A stretch of 64,000 nt of DNA from the NCBI GenBank assembly GCA_963210315.1, contig OY723290.1, positions 620,001 through 684,000 of the forward strand. The letters are read 5' to 3'. Positions 1 through 10,744 of this stretch are shown here, one piece after another; the stretch's first letter is position 1, and each line of letters opens with the position of its first letter. The stretch comes from Rhynchopus euleeides. Its lineage: Eukaryota > Euglenozoa > Diplonemea > Diplonemida > Diplonemidae. The notes under the pieces were generated by a model. It was not told where the DNA came from. It did no database searches and was given only the letters and a program-made list of their open reading frames with translations. The translations under genes and the position numbers were made by a program.

Positions 1-894
1 GCAGTACACAGGCCCCCCCCCTCCTCCCCCGCCATCACCGCCGCCCTCCGCAACCCCGCTGCCTTCCAGGCGAGGCAGGGCCGAACTGCCTCTGCTGGGG
101 GGATACGCCACATCCAGGGCACCCTTGTCTGTCACGCGAGGAGGGGGCGACCCGCTGAGGCACCGCGCGCTGAAGCCCTCCTCAACTGGGCCCTTCCCAG
201 CCGGCCGGGGCTGGGAAGAACCCAGCCTAGCAGCAGGCCCAGGCGTGGCCCCTCTGAGGGGTGCGAGCTTGATTCCGTGGTCACGCTCCGCGACGCTGTT
301 GCCCAGCCCGTCGGGGTCAGGCATCTCTTCGCTCTCTGACCCCCCAGTGCGAGGCTTTTTTGCAGGGGAGGCAGGGGGACCCCGCACGTCTGCCGCGAGG
401 CTCGCGAGGAATGCGACACCTCCCTTTGTCTCCTCCAGCGTGCGCTGCGCCTTGGCCTGTTTGCGGGCTGCGGTCAGGCCGATCCAGGGGTTTTCCGCCT
501 GGGGGCATCCCTCGGCACGCCCCCAGAGCTTGGTTGCGACTGCGGAGGACCAGCGGTTCTGCTGCTGCGCCAGCAGCAGCTGGTGCTTCCCAGCGGAAGG
601 CGGAGGGGAGGTCTCAGCCGTGGAGGCGAGCTGCAGCACGCTGTGCACCTGGGTGCCCTGCGGGGGGTGCCCCGGGTGGCGCGTGCCGCGCTTCTTCGGC
701 TTGGCGGTGGTGCGGGGGTCGCGGAGTGCCGGCGGCTGCTTCCCGTTGTGGGGGCGCAGCGCGGGGGTGGGGCTGTAGCGTGCGGTGGTTGCGGTACACC
801 CATCAGGCCCGGGGGGGTACTGCAGGGCTGACCCGCAGTGCAACCAGTTCCCGGGCTGGGAGGCTGCCCCGAAGGACGACAAGAGAGAGGCCAT
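1..894 (-). CDS. Unknown basic protein, N-terminal 298 residues (partial)
   Basis: One minus-strand frame stays open from an ATG at 894-892 to the left edge, so the C-terminus lies outside the window. The other two minus frames are interrupted. The protein starts MASLLSSFGAASQPG. Around residues 55-75 there is a basic stretch (TAKPKKRGTRHPG), then a short Gln-rich helix-prone stretch (HQLLLAQQQNRW), then WIGLTAARKQAKAQRTLEETKGGVAFLASLAADV near residues 145-180, a second basic patch PAKKPRTGG with acidic SESEEMPDPD, and a Pro/Gly-rich tail ending in a poly-Gly run at the edge. I recognise no domain. The two Lys/Arg patches could be nuclear signals, which is inference. Strand and GC-rich codons match the other host genes. 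Further introns or exons beyond the edge cannot be excluded. Confidence 0.6.
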   Translation of the reverse strand, partial: MASLLSSFGAASQPGNWLHCGSALQYPPGPDGCTATTARYSPTPALRPHNGKQPPALRDPRTTAKPKKRGTRHPGHPPQGTQVHSVLQLASTAETSPPPSAGKHQLLLAQQQNRWSSAVATKLWGRAEGCPQAENPWIGLTAARKQAKAQRTLEETKGGVAFLASLAADVRGPPASPAKKPRTGGSESEEMPDPDGLGNSVAERDHGIKLAPLRGATPGPAARLGSSQPRPAGKGPVEEGFSARCLSGSPPPRVTDKGALDVAYPPSRGSSALPRLEGSGVAEGGGDGGGGGGGPVYC

Positions 895-2994
895 TGGGGA
901 GGCGGCACACACACATGCCGCCAGCTGAGGGGTGGTGGTGGTGGGTGGGTGTGTGATAATGTGGAATCCAGAAAGATCTCAGTGATATAGATGCGGTGTG
1001 TGGGAGCCCCATGCTGAAACCCTGCAGAGAAATATAGCGCAACAGCGACTCGAGGTTTCCAAAGGTGGGGCGAGGGGGGGGATGGTGGGAAAGGGTGGGG
1101 GATCGCTGCTCCTGTGTGTGAGTTGGGCACATCCTGCCATGTCCCACAGAGGCATCGGGGCAACACATGGCAACAGTGCCATGGGTGGGGGGGGGAGTGG
1201 AGTGGGGTGTGTTGGGTCGGGGTGGGGCGTTATAACCCGATATATGACCCCCGCCGAATGCCCACTCGCCCCCCCCCCCCACCCACACCCACAGCCTTTT
1301 CACAGTCTCTTATGCCGCCAGTTCACATATTTTGTAAAAATATGATTTTTCAAAGGGGGGTCCTCTCTCCGGCGAGCCGACGAGGGCACCTCCGTGCATT
1401 TTCCAGCTAAGCAAGCAGAGAAATGACGAAGATTGCCGGAAGAAAACCCCACCACGCTGTGCCTCCCCCCCCCCCCCCCACCCATCCCACCTTCTGTTTG
1501 TGCTCTCCCCACACACAACATATATGCATGAGGCATATGAGAAGAAGGCATTCTCCCCGAACCCCACACCCCAACCCAACCCCAAGAAACACCATATCCG
1601 ATGCCACAAGACAGGAGGCCAGACAGAGGGGTAGCTAATCACCCCCTTCCCACCTGAGGGAAGGGGGTGAGCATACCAGGCGGTAATGCGTTGGGGGGAG
1701 ATGTGGCAACAGCCGCAACAGAGGGCTTCGATACAGTACAATACAGCGATGACGGGGGAGGGGTGGGTTAGTGGGGATAGAGGGGTGTCTGTGTCGTGTA
1801 CCTTTGGAGGCACGCAGGAAAACCCCCCCCCCCCTCCATTGCATTGAAAACAGAAGAGAAGGGTGTGAGAAAAAATGCGGGTAGTGTTTGCGGGATTTCC
1901 CCCCCCCCTCACTCCCACTCCGAGGCGTGCCAGGTCAACAGTCTTCACCGTGACGTGGTGTGGAGGGGGGGGCGTGTGTCCCAAGACCCAGTGGCACAGC
2001 CATGATGGGGAGGGGGAGGGGGGGTTGCGGCAACCCCTCTCTCCCTATATGGCTTGAACGATTTGAACAACTTTTTTTGGCCCTGTCTCTTGCAGACCCC
2101 CCCCCCCCGGGGTGAAGGGGAGGTCCGCTGTTCCTTTTTTTTGTGTCGGGTTTCGAGATCGCGGGGTCAGAAAAAGCTGGAAAATCGCTATGTTGGGAGA
2201 AAGAGAGAGAGAGAGAGATGCACACGCTAGCTGCAGCTGGGTGGGACGGAACTGAACAGAAGAGGCAAACGAAACAGAACAAACCGTGTTTGCGTTGGGG
2301 GGGGGGGTGTTCGCTGTAGGGTTGAGGGGGGGATGGGGGAATGGGGGAAGGGCGATATTACCCGATTTTCGCTCTAGACATGCAGGCCAGCGAGTCCACC
2401 CCCGACTTGCTGCTCTGTGTCACTCCCGCACAGTCTGACACAGGGGTGGCTTTCACTTCGCTCAGCCCCCCCATCATCACGAACAACTTCTATAGTATGC
2501 CTTCGGGCTGCGGTGCGGCTTGGAGCCGCTGTGCGCCTGAAGAGAACAGATCACATTGCAAAGGTATCCTCTTTGGGGGTGGGATGGAGGGGTGCGAAAT
2601 AATCTCTCTTGACACTTGGTGGGCAAAAGAGAAGATTTATATAGCCCCCACAGGCTACCACATGCGAGCGCACAAAACGTCACAGGCCTGCCGGCCTGTG
2701 TGACAGTTTATCGACGCTTATTGTATGCACCACCCACCCCACCCCACCGCGCGGCTAAAGCCACTTCCGCTTTGCAAGCGGAAAAAAATGCTCGACGAAT
2801 GTGTTGCATCGTTGAAAGAACCCCCCAGAGATGCTCCTCTGACGGAAGACTGCTACGAAGATACGGAGATAAGGCTCCAGGAGAAGCAGCCGCTGTAGGG
2901 ATAAGGGGGGGGGGTATGTCTAATTTTTCGGAATCCTCTGATTTGAGCAGGCCACCCTCTCGCATATCGATTATCGCTTCACTCCCCATCCCGG
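895..2994. other. Intergenic, no gene seen
   Basis: About 2.1 kb with long C and G homopolymer runs (near 1269, 1465, 1817, 2098, 2298) and a GA dinucleotide tract near 2205-2218. Open frames here are low-complexity Pro/His/Gly strings without recognisable domains. Confidence 0.6.
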
Positions 2995-4746
2995 CTACTC
3001 TGAGATCATCGAGACGAGCTTTTGGAGGTGGGGGGGCGGGCGCGAGACGCCGCGGACCGCGTTGAGCACCGCAACACGGTCCTCAAAGCCTGACTTCTTG
3101 GCAGACATCTCCTCCGTCACCATCACACTGAGGTAATCCTCGAGCGACATGCCCGTCGGGCGCAGCGCCATACTGCCGAGCCGCACGTGCGCCGCGTTGA
3201 TGCCCTTCAGAAGCTCTTTAATAGAACCGCACAGGGCCACGAGCTCCTTCGTGACCTCCTGCCTGATCGCCTCCGACTTGCTCAGACCCGTCTTCGCCGC
3301 GAGGTGCTCCAGCTTCTGCTGGTCGTACTCCCGCGTGACGTTGTCGGTGTACCACACAAAGATGTAGTCGAGGTTACGGTGCTCCGAGAAGTGGCAGTGC
3401 GACGGGCACACCACACAGTTCCCTGCGGCATCCATAACACAGCAGAGGTGTTTGTCGTGGTCGGGGCGGGTGCACTCCTCGTGGCAGGAGTAAGAACACT
3501 TCATACACTGCGTGGTGTACGTCCCTGGCTTCTTCGTCTCCTTCTCCACACGCGGCATCGCCGCGGTGTAGCGGTAGCTCCCAGTCTCGTTGATCTCCGC
3601 CTGCCTGTGGCGGATGTCATCCAGCAGGTTCGTCAGGTTGGTCGCCTTGGAGATCCCCACGGTCACCTGAGGGGTCAGCCCCTTCACATACCCCTCCAGC
3701 CGCCTCTGCGTGGCGATCACATCGATGGTGTTCTGCAGCTCGAAAGGCGTGACGTTGGAGATGGCCCGGAAGAACTTCATCATGCTCTCCCTCCCCAGCT
3801 CCCAGAACCCCCGGGTGAACGCCGTCCGGTCTGACCCCGTGGCATAGAGAGCGGAGTTGTTGAAGTGGAAGCACCTGTCGTCGGAGAAGGGGAAGCTGCT
3901 GTCCGCACGGAACGCATCCAGCACCGGGGCACGCTTCCCATCGGCGAAGGTCGCGAGGATGAAAATGCCGTTGGCGGCGTCCCTCCCAAACGAACCCAGC
4001 ACCCGTGAAATGACGTACTGCTGTGTGTGCGTCAGGCGGGGGCGGCTTGCCGCAGCGACAAAACAGACCCCGTGGATCTCCCTCTCCCGCTCTATCGCAG
4101 ACTTGATGAGGTTGGCGTTCTCCTCGTCCTGCTCGATCCCACCCGTGTCGCCGAACCCAGGCGTGTCGATGATGCGCAGCGTCCTCTGTATCGCATCGCA
4201 CCACACCTTATAGACACCCACTTCGCGCGTCTGCGACGTGTGCTCGTGTTTATTCGCACCCTCCTTCACCACGCGATACCGCGTGGGGTCGTCGTAGGAA
4301 ACTCCACGGGCATGGTTCACCATCGCGTTCACCAGGGTGCTCTTCCCGCTGCCCGTCTCGCCGAGGAGGAGGAGGGTGAGGGTCGACTGCGACTCCTGCT
4401 GCGCAGGCACGCCCTTAGGTCGGACGTAGACATATTCCTCTTCTCTGTAGCGGAAGCTCCGTTCGGCGTTGGTCGGCTCGTCGAAGGCACCGCTGGCAGC
4501 CGTTGCAGGGGAGAACAGGTGGGTGTCGCCGAATGCCGGAGGTGTGTACGTCCCGCTCGGCCCAGGCAGCGCCTTCATCTCACCGCCGCGCGTTGCGGTG
4601 GAACCCTGGCGGGAGCGGGTCTGCGTGGCGTTCAGCGAAGGGGGGCATGTCCCGCCCTCCCCCCGCGATGTCGCGCCGGCAGCAGCAGCGGCCCCATCCC
4701 TCTGGTCCTCGCCCTTCTTCTCCTGCTTGCCACAGCAGGACCCCAT
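2995..4746 (-). CDS. AIG1/GIMAP-like GTPase with dual-acylation N-terminus and Cys-rich C-terminal module
   Basis: The protein has 583 residues from the ATG at 4746. This start is chosen because it yields MGSCCGKQEKK, a classical N-myristoylation (Gly2) plus palmitoylation (Cys4, Cys5) signal; the frame is open further upstream but low-complexity. The GTPase domain spans about residues 122-360: P-loop GETGSGKS at 129-136, switch-II DTPGFGDTGG from 194, and TFADGK at 266-271 in the guanine-specificity region. This pattern fits the AIG1/GIMAP branch of septin-like GTPases, which act as membrane-associated scaffolds. Residues about 414-455 form a Cys/His-rich module (CMKC, CHEEC, CC, CVVC, CHFSEH) that probably binds zinc. 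The tail from 470 is helical. Location at the cytosolic face of a membrane follows from the lipid signal. No intron is needed. A conserved repeat (4877-4930) lies just upstream. Confidence 0.9.
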   Translation of the reverse strand: MGSCCGKQEKKGEDQRDGAAAAAGATSRGEGGTCPPSLNATQTRSRQGSTATRGGEMKALPGPSGTYTPPAFGDTHLFSPATAASGAFDEPTNAERSFRYREEEYVYVRPKGVPAQQESQSTLTLLLLGETGSGKSTLVNAMVNHARGVSYDDPTRYRVVKEGANKHEHTSQTREVGVYKVWCDAIQRTLRIIDTPGFGDTGGIEQDEENANLIKSAIEREREIHGVCFVAAASRPRLTHTQQYVISRVLGSFGRDAANGIFILATFADGKRAPVLDAFRADSSFPFSDDRCFHFNNSALYATGSDRTAFTRGFWELGRESMMKFFRAISNVTPFELQNTIDVIATQRRLEGYVKGLTPQVTVGISKATNLTNLLDDIRHRQAEINETGSYRYTAAMPRVEKETKKPGTYTTQCMKCSYSCHEECTRPDHDKHLCCVMDAAGNCVVCPSHCHFSEHRNLDYIFVWYTDNVTREYDQQKLEHLAAKTGLSKSEAIRQEVTKELVALCGSIKELLKGINAAHVRLGSMALRPTGMSLEDYLSVMVTEEMSAKKSGFEDRVAVLNAVRGVSRPPPHLQKLVSMISE

Positions 4747-4876
4747 TGTGAGAAGGGGGCGGGGTGGGGGTCCACAGCCTGCCGAGGGTATTGGTGGAAG
4801 ACAGGCGAAGAGAGGGGAAGTATTCACACTCACTGAAGGGCGGCGGTGGCAGTGGAGAGAGAGAGAGGGGGGGGGG

Positions 4877-4930
4877 TGAAATAGAAGTAGAAGGAAAGCA
4901 CAAGAATGATCACCCTTCACTCGTTATGCA
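4877..4930 (-). repeat. R1 dispersed repeat, copy a
   Basis: About 54 bp next to a G-run. On the minus strand it reads TGCATAACGAGTGAAGGGTG, then a TGATCA-centred segment and CTTCTACTTCTATTTCA. GAAGGG/CCTTC-type complementarity allows a hairpin. It lies 131-184 nt upstream of the GTPase start codon. Other copies are at 20299, 46217, 62239 and, diverged, 63622. Function unknown; a promoter or processing element, a small RNA gene or a short interspersed repeat are all possible. Confidence 0.7.
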
Positions 4931-5391
4931 GTGGGGAGAGGGAGGGGGGGGGGGCAGGGGGGGCGGGCGAGCAGGTGACAATCAGGGTATACCCCCCCCA
5001 TCCCTTCCCCCATCTCAGGGCGCAGAAAAGAGAGTGGAAAGGGAGGAGGGGAGAGGGGCGCGGGTGCGCAACACAACTCCCGAGCTCACTCCCTCACATC
5101 TCCCTCGCCTGTGGCAGACTAGATGACTATTGATGTGTGCGCCCCACGCTGGCGGGCAGTCTGGATACAGAGAACGCCGAAGGGGTAGGGGGGGGGGAGG
5201 GACGCAATACCCTAACATCCCGCCCCACTATTCTTTTTGTCTGGCCCCGGCAATCACGAGCTGAGAGGAAAAAGCTCTCTCCGCCGTTGATTTTTTTTCG
5301 CCTATTTTTTTTGCCGATGTGTTGCTGCCAGGGTATAAGATAGACTTTTTTTCTGGCGCCGTTTTCCGGTTTTTCTGGTTTTGAAAAATTT

Positions 5392-5414
5392 TCGCGCGCG
5401 CCTTCGGCGCGCGA
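5392..5414. repeat. GC-only hairpin
   Basis: Alternating CG arms (TCGCGCGC and GCGCGCGA, 8 bp) around a CTTCG-type loop. A similar alternating-CG palindrome, also beside AAAATT, is at about 31554-31576 in the opposite orientation. Confidence 0.55.
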
Positions 5415-5560
5415 CCCGCGCAAACCCTCCCAGAGTCTGAGAGGGCCCGGTGCCTGCGCGCGTCCTGTCGTACTGAGGCTGCTTGGTGGCAGGCGCAGCA
5501 GCTGCTTCGAAAGTTTGGACTCTCGGCCAAAAAACCGGTCTGGTGCAATTTTTTTACGCA

Positions 5561-5623
5561 GGGGGGGTCTGGGGGGCGGAGCCCCCCAGCCGCCGGAGGC
5601 CACGGTAGGGAACATCTGTTCCC
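5561..5623 (+). repeat. Box repeat, copy 1
   Basis: About 60-bp repeat: GGGGGGTCTGGGGGGCGGAG, then a complementary CCCCCC stretch (stem CTGGGGGGC/GCCCCCCAG), then GCCGCCGGAGGCCACGGTAG and a GAACA...TGTTC-like end. Six good copies occur in the window. Confidence 0.85.
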
Positions 5624-6032
5624 TACAGTCTGGATTCGCTTGTAAGTAGGAAGGCTTCGCTGTATCGCAGCCCGGCCAGCAGGAGATCACTGGTCCTTGA
5701 GGGTTCAACCTTCAGGGTGGAGGAGGACGGTGGAGCGACCACTCGTGACAGGTGTGCGTTGTGGGTGGAGTGGGTGCACGACAGAATGGCCAAAGGGTCC
5801 ACGAGATCTCTGCACACATTCCGTTATCGAGGAGATGGGCACCTAGCTGTGACGACAGGCAACAAACAAATCTCATCTGATAGTTGCCCCCAATAGGCTT
5901 GGCGACCTTCAAGACTGCTTGAAAGTCGTTCGTGTTCTCGTCTCAGCCCTCCGGACAAGCAGATCTGTCTCGAGTTGGTGGGCTGTCGCCATGTATTCGA
6001 TGGCACCGAGTGACGCTGCACAGAGGCAGACG

Positions 6033-6084
6033 ACACGGTGAACTCCAGCGGAGGTTACCCTACCTCCGCTGGAGTACACCGTGT
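6033..6084. repeat. Long near-perfect hairpin
   Basis: The arms are ACACGGTG + A + ACTCCAGCGGAGGT (6033-6055) and its complement (6062-6084): 22 paired bases with one A.A mismatch and a 6-nt loop. The outer 8 bp equal the ACACGGTG motif found at the ends of elements X and Y. It could be a solo palindromic remnant of that family (inference). Confidence 0.65.
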
Positions 6085-6183
6085 GTCTCCCATGAGTCTC
6101 AACTAGCGGGAGTCTTAGCGTAAATTAGCTGGAAAATAGACTCCCGTCTCCAGTACAGACTGCAGTCATAGACTCCCTCTTAG

Positions 6184-6208
6184 ACATGGTGGCTGGAGTC
6201 CACCATGT
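6184..6208. repeat. Perfect 9-bp hairpin
   Basis: ACATGGTGG / CCACCATGT with a 7-nt loop CTGGAGT. It lies 100 bp from the larger hairpin and shares its CTGGAGT and (C/T)GGTG words, so the two may be related. Confidence 0.5.
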
Positions 6209-6895
6209 GTGCACCTTCAAAACAGAAGAGACCTGCATGACGAGGGCATCACCACCCACCGGGCCACCCGCTAGGTCCATTTTTTCTTCTCCGCTTCTCT
6301 GCCTTCTTTGGACTATTTGAGCTCTGTGCGGATCACGATGGGGTCACTTTCTATTTTTTTATGGCGTTTTTTCTGACTGTTTTACTGTCCCAAAGTCACA
6401 AAAAAAACCGCCAAAAATGAGACCGACCTTTTTTTTTCCAGAAAACCGGGAAACCCTGGTTTTGAAAACCGGAAAACCAGACCTATCTTATCCCCTGGTT
6501 GCTGCTAACAAATCAGCCCGGGACAGGGAGGTCGGGATGTGCCCCGTGATGTCCAGATGGCCCAAGGGGAAACTCGGCTTGGCTGCAAGTATGCCTGGGA
6601 CTTTGGCCTTTTTGGGCCCAAAAAGGGGTCGGGATTCCACTTTTTCTCCAAGGGTTTTTCGGGGGGGAAATGGCGCACAATCCCCCTCGCGGGCAAGAAA
6701 ATCCCCCCATCCCCACCACACAACCAGTGTGAGTGTGGTGTGTGGGTATTGGACGCCCTGTGTGATGAGAGATAGTGGCAACACAACAGCAACATGCCAG
6801 GCAAGGGGTGCCAAAAATGGGTTTTCGGGGCGTTATTGTAACGACCCCTTCCTATGCCCAGTGGCACAATCTCAAGGATTTGGTTGCTCGACATA

Positions 6896-7174
6896 CGGGG
6901 GGGTCTGGGGGGCGGAGCCCCCCAGCCGCCGGAGGCCACGGTAGTGAGTATCTGTTCCTTGCGCCGTAGTGGGAGCGCGTGGGAGTTGCGGGCGTACAGA
7001 TTGTTGGCTGCGTCCTCCTGAGGCTACTGAGAGTGGTCTGGGTCCCATTCGCTGATGTGAACCCAAAGGACTTGGCTACAAGACAGGCACACGCTCCAGC
7101 CTAGTGGTACAGGGGGGTCTGGGGGGCGGAGCCCCCCAGCCGCCGGAGGCCACGGTAGTGAACGCCTGGCTCTT
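6896..7174 (+). repeat. Composite repeat: two box copies around a unique spacer
   Basis: Box copies 2 (6896-6960) and 3 (7111-7174) lie in the same orientation. The spacer between them contains GGCTGCGTCCTCCTGAGGCT. The same spacer words lie between two box copies at 31107-31343, inverted. The whole double-box unit of about 240-280 bp therefore appears to have spread as one unit. Confidence 0.75.
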
Positions 7175-8528
7175 GACTGGGGAACAACGCCGGGTTTTGG
7201 CTGGAACAACCGAAAAAGGGGCGGGTGTCCGGAGGATTCATCCTCATCCCCCACTAGAATACCACCTGCCCCCGAAAAACTTCACCCAGAAAACCTGTGG
7301 GGAAAAAATCCCACCTAAAAAACCCAAGGAGAAAAAAAAATTCCCTCCCTATAAAAACCCAAAGAGAAAAAAAGTGCAATCCTGAATCGGGACTTGGACT
7401 CCACATTTAGCTTCATACTTGCTTGGCTGTATGTTTTTTTTTGCGGGACAAGGAGGATTGCGCGGGGGGGGAACAACCACCTTTACCCAACGACACAGAA
7501 AGATGACCTCTGACGCCGCACCCCCCACCCCTGTCTCAACGATCGGATAAATAACATAGAAACCTCCCACATGCATGAAGCAGCCTCGCAGGTGCACAAC
7601 TCGCTCCTCCGGCGGCAAATCACATCAATTCCACTAAAAAATAAGGTGAATTTATCTGCAGTACTTCCTTTTGGCTTTGACAACACCCCATATTGAAGGT
7701 CTGAAGGATGAGGCAACAGCAGCAACATGTGGAAGCAAGCGGTAGGCAGTCGTAGGCAAGGCGTGGGGGACTGGGGGGGGAGGGTGGGAGGGGGAGGGGG
7801 AGGGCGCGGAACGATGGCAGCGACCCGTTGCACCACCAGCACCACCCTCGATAGGTGTGTGTGTGGCCCGAGGGAGCTCTCCCGACCACATCCCCCCCCC
7901 CCCCTACCCCACGCTCCTCTCCCCCCCAGGCATTGCCTCTGCGTGAAGCCCGCAACCCGTGTGGCGCATTGACTGGGCTGCGTTTGCTGTAACCCCTGCA
8001 CACCCAGGCCCCTTCCCCTCACACTAGCGCACAGCAAGCGCCTCAGGTGCTTGAATCGCCCGCCCACCCCCCACCCCTACAACGACCCTCTCGAGACTGC
8101 AGTTGCTGGGCGGGTCCATATAAATGGTTCACGCATGTGTTTCCCCCCTCCCCTCAACAACAGATAACTAACCCAGACTCCCCCCGGCTCAGCACACCCG
8201 TCCCGCGCTGGCTTCGGCAGACGCGCGACTCTGTGCTCAGCAATTTTTTTCAGTTCCCGAATTGCTGTGAGGATTGAGGTGTTTCATGTTGGGGCATGAA
8301 GGGAGGGGGGGGGACTGATCCCGTTTGAAAGCGCCGCTTTTTTTTAACATCCTTCAGAGAGGCTCTGTTAGATTTGGTTTGCCCCTTCATACCACACACA
8401 CACACACACACACACCCTCAAGGTGAAAACTCCTGGTTCTTCCCTGCCACCCACCCCACTCCACCCCAGCAAACCAGCCAACCTGAATCCATACCTCGTA
8501 CAAGGCTGGGCACAGCTCAGCTCAGAGA
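7175..8528. other. Intergenic, no gene seen
   Basis: A/C- and G-rich spacer with a stretch of A-rich repeats near 7295-7380 and a (CA)n microsatellite at 8392-8416. No coding region supported. It lies downstream of the small two-exon gene on the minus strand. Confidence 0.55.
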
Positions 8529-8830
8529 TCAGTGCTCGACAGCCGGAGGCAGCTCACCGTGGAACCCACCCTTCGTCCAGAACACGAGGACGAAGGAGAC
8601 CACGAAGAGAGGGGCCATGTTCTGGGAGGCCAGCGCCCAGGTCCGGACTGCGTTGCTCAGGGTGCCCGCCCGGGTGTACTCAACCTTCGTCCTCGAGAGC
8701 ACGTGCTCAGGGCGGATGACCTGTGGTGTTGGTTCACAGTGTGACACAGCGACGCTGGCAGCGAGCATACCTTCCCCTGGACGTAGGCCCTCGCCTGCAT
8801 CTGCAGGGCACGCGACACACGCGGCAGCAT
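8529..8830 (-). CDS. Small single-TM protein with mitochondrial-type N-terminus (two exons)
   Basis: Exons 8771-8830 and 8529-8720 join in phase 0 across a 50-nt intron (8721-8770) that begins GTATGC and ends CACAG. The product has 83 residues. It starts MLPRVSRALQMQARAYVQGK, an Arg-rich, acid-free amphipathic leader typical of mitochondrial import signals. Residues about 51-64 (MAPLFVVSFVLVFW) form one membrane helix, and the tail is GGFHGELPPAVEH. Size and layout resemble supernumerary inner-membrane subunits of respiratory complexes or ATP synthase, but I cannot name a family. Each exon alone is too short to look like a gene. The case rests on the intron boundaries matching those of two larger genes in the window, on frame continuity, and on the resulting targeting-plus-TM design. 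Confidence 0.65.
8721..8770 (-). other. Spliceosomal intron, 50 nt, phase 0
   Basis: Donor AAG|GTATGC, acceptor CACAG|GTC. Its length is not a multiple of three, so removal is needed to join the two coding segments. Confidence 0.65.
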
Positions 8831-9399
8831 TGTGTTTTGATACAGCCGTTCCTGCGGTCGGATGTGGATATGTTCGAAACCAGTGTTTTGTGCCGCGTAG
8901 GGCACTGGCCACCCGTGCCGGGTGGTGGTGATTTGGGGCAGGAAGCCATGTGTGCATGTGTCTGACAAACTTGAAAGAAACGATGCAAACACCAAAAAAA
9001 AGAGGCCAGCACATTTTCAGGGAGGGGGTAGGCGGGCGGGCAGGGCTGTGTGACTGAACTACCCTTGTTTTGGGGTGGGGGGTGGAGGGCCCCGTTCTGC
9101 TATGTTACCACCCCCTTTGCCCCTTTTTTTGCCCCCTCCCTCCGCCCCTCCGGTGGGGGATCCAGAATTAGCTTTATGTGGCTGCGGGGGGCGTTTAGAG
9201 AAGCCACGCGTCCCGCCCCACCACCACCACCACCACTACACACCTCTTCTCCACCACCCCCAGTGCTATAGTTAATTATTTACTGAAAACGGCAAAAAAA
9301 AGACAGAGCAAGGCATCAGGAAGCGATTTTATTGAGCAATCTGGACACCACTGAGGCCTCTTGGGGAGGAGCGGAGGTGGGGGGGGGGGGGGGGGGGGG

Positions 9400-10744
9400 T
9401 AGGGGTGGGTATACCCCTGTGAGAAAATGGGTATTTTCAGGACACGCTCTAAACACCTCTCAGCCCCTACCTGACACACGCACCGACCCCAAAGGGTGCC
9501 AGAATGATATCCTGAGGCCACCAACACCATTTGTGGGGCCTTATGGGGTGTTTTTTGGGGTTCCGGAAAATTTGCCCACCGGTGGTTCCTGGTGGTACCG
9601 TAGGCCCACCTCTGTTTGCTGGACACGCCCTTTTGCTGGCACAATACGGGGTAGGCGTGATGAAGGGGGTGTCGGAAATTGCCCGGACACGAGTTTCGAC
9701 GATTGTGCCCCTGTCCCACTGATTTTTGCGCGAATTACATGCACGTATAGGCGTGCCTTGGCCTGTACAGGCCTGGATAGGCACAGATTGCCTGTATGGA
9801 TTGATCTCGATGTGCATATCCCGACAGGTATGGGCCTGTATGGTCTTGTAATCCTGCGTGGAGCCCTGCTGAAAAATCAGATGGCTGTCGGTATTCACAG
9901 CCAGTATATTTCTTTCACAGAGCACCCGAAGCTCGTCAATACGATTGCGCTTCAGGGCGCGCCTGTGCCTCGCCTGATGGGCAATTCGTCCATCACGCCC
10001 CTCAACAGAGCCAGGTGTCACAGGAATGACTTCCATCGATTCGGGTGGTTTGCAAAAGCCTCCTCGTCATTTGCTTCGAATTCAGCAAATTTGTGCATAG
10101 TAACTCAGTTCACCTGCTGCGTGTCTGTGCATTCCTGCTGTTGACAGTGCTGCAGTGTGCGCAGCCAGGCATTGGTTCCCATGCTGGCAGGCAGGTGTTT
10201 GGACTTTGAATTTCGTGAGGGTTTGGAGGCGTGCCTTGAGTCTATCGAAATGATTGCGCCTCAGCTGCTAATATCTCACCAGGAGCGCCCAGTTCTTCGC
10301 GAAGATGAGTTTCAGAAGTGACTGAGTTCAACTGTGCACAGTGCGGCGCTCAACACAGGCAGCATGTCGTCATGGAGAAGAGTGTCGATTGCTATAGAAT
10401 CTGGCATGCGGGAGTAGCCTCGTTCTACAGTCTGCGCGAGCTGGTTCCCGAGGGTGATATTTTCTTGGTAACAGGCTTGTGGGGTGGCACTAGCCATGTG
10501 AAGGGGTGTGAGTGAGTGTGCAGTGCCTATCCGGGGGGCACCGTAGGAACCACCGATGGGCAAATTTTTTAGAATGCCAAAATATCAGCACTGAGGTTGA
10601 TCTGGTGGTGAAATCTCCACCACAAAACACTTTTGGGACGATCTGGGCACATTGGCACCCTTTACATGGCTTTCTGAGGTACTTTTTGGTGTTCCCGAAA
10701 AATGTTATTTTCTCACGCGTATAGGGGGGGTATACCCACCCCTA
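9400..10744. mobile_element. 1.35-kb inverted-repeat element, no coding capacity
   Basis: It is bounded by TAGGGGTGGGTATACCCC at 9400-9417 and its complement at 10727-10744. The arms continue inward for about 190 bp with divergence; for example AAATTTGCCCACCGGTGGTT at 9568-9587 is matched, inverted, at 10548-10567. A G-run of about 20 abuts the left end and further G-runs follow the right end. The interior has no convincing ORF. It looks like a non-autonomous DNA transposon. No clear target duplication is visible. Confidence 0.65.

Noticed and set aside
474..1303. Long minus frames overlapping the left-edge gene
   Set aside because: They are Pro/His/Arg-rich shadows of the open frame starting at 894, which alone continues to the edge with sensible composition.
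4877..4930. R1 repeat as a spliced-leader RNA gene
   Set aside because: It does not resemble any leader sequence I know and no donor plus Sm-site arrangement was evident. Kept as a repeat of unknown role.
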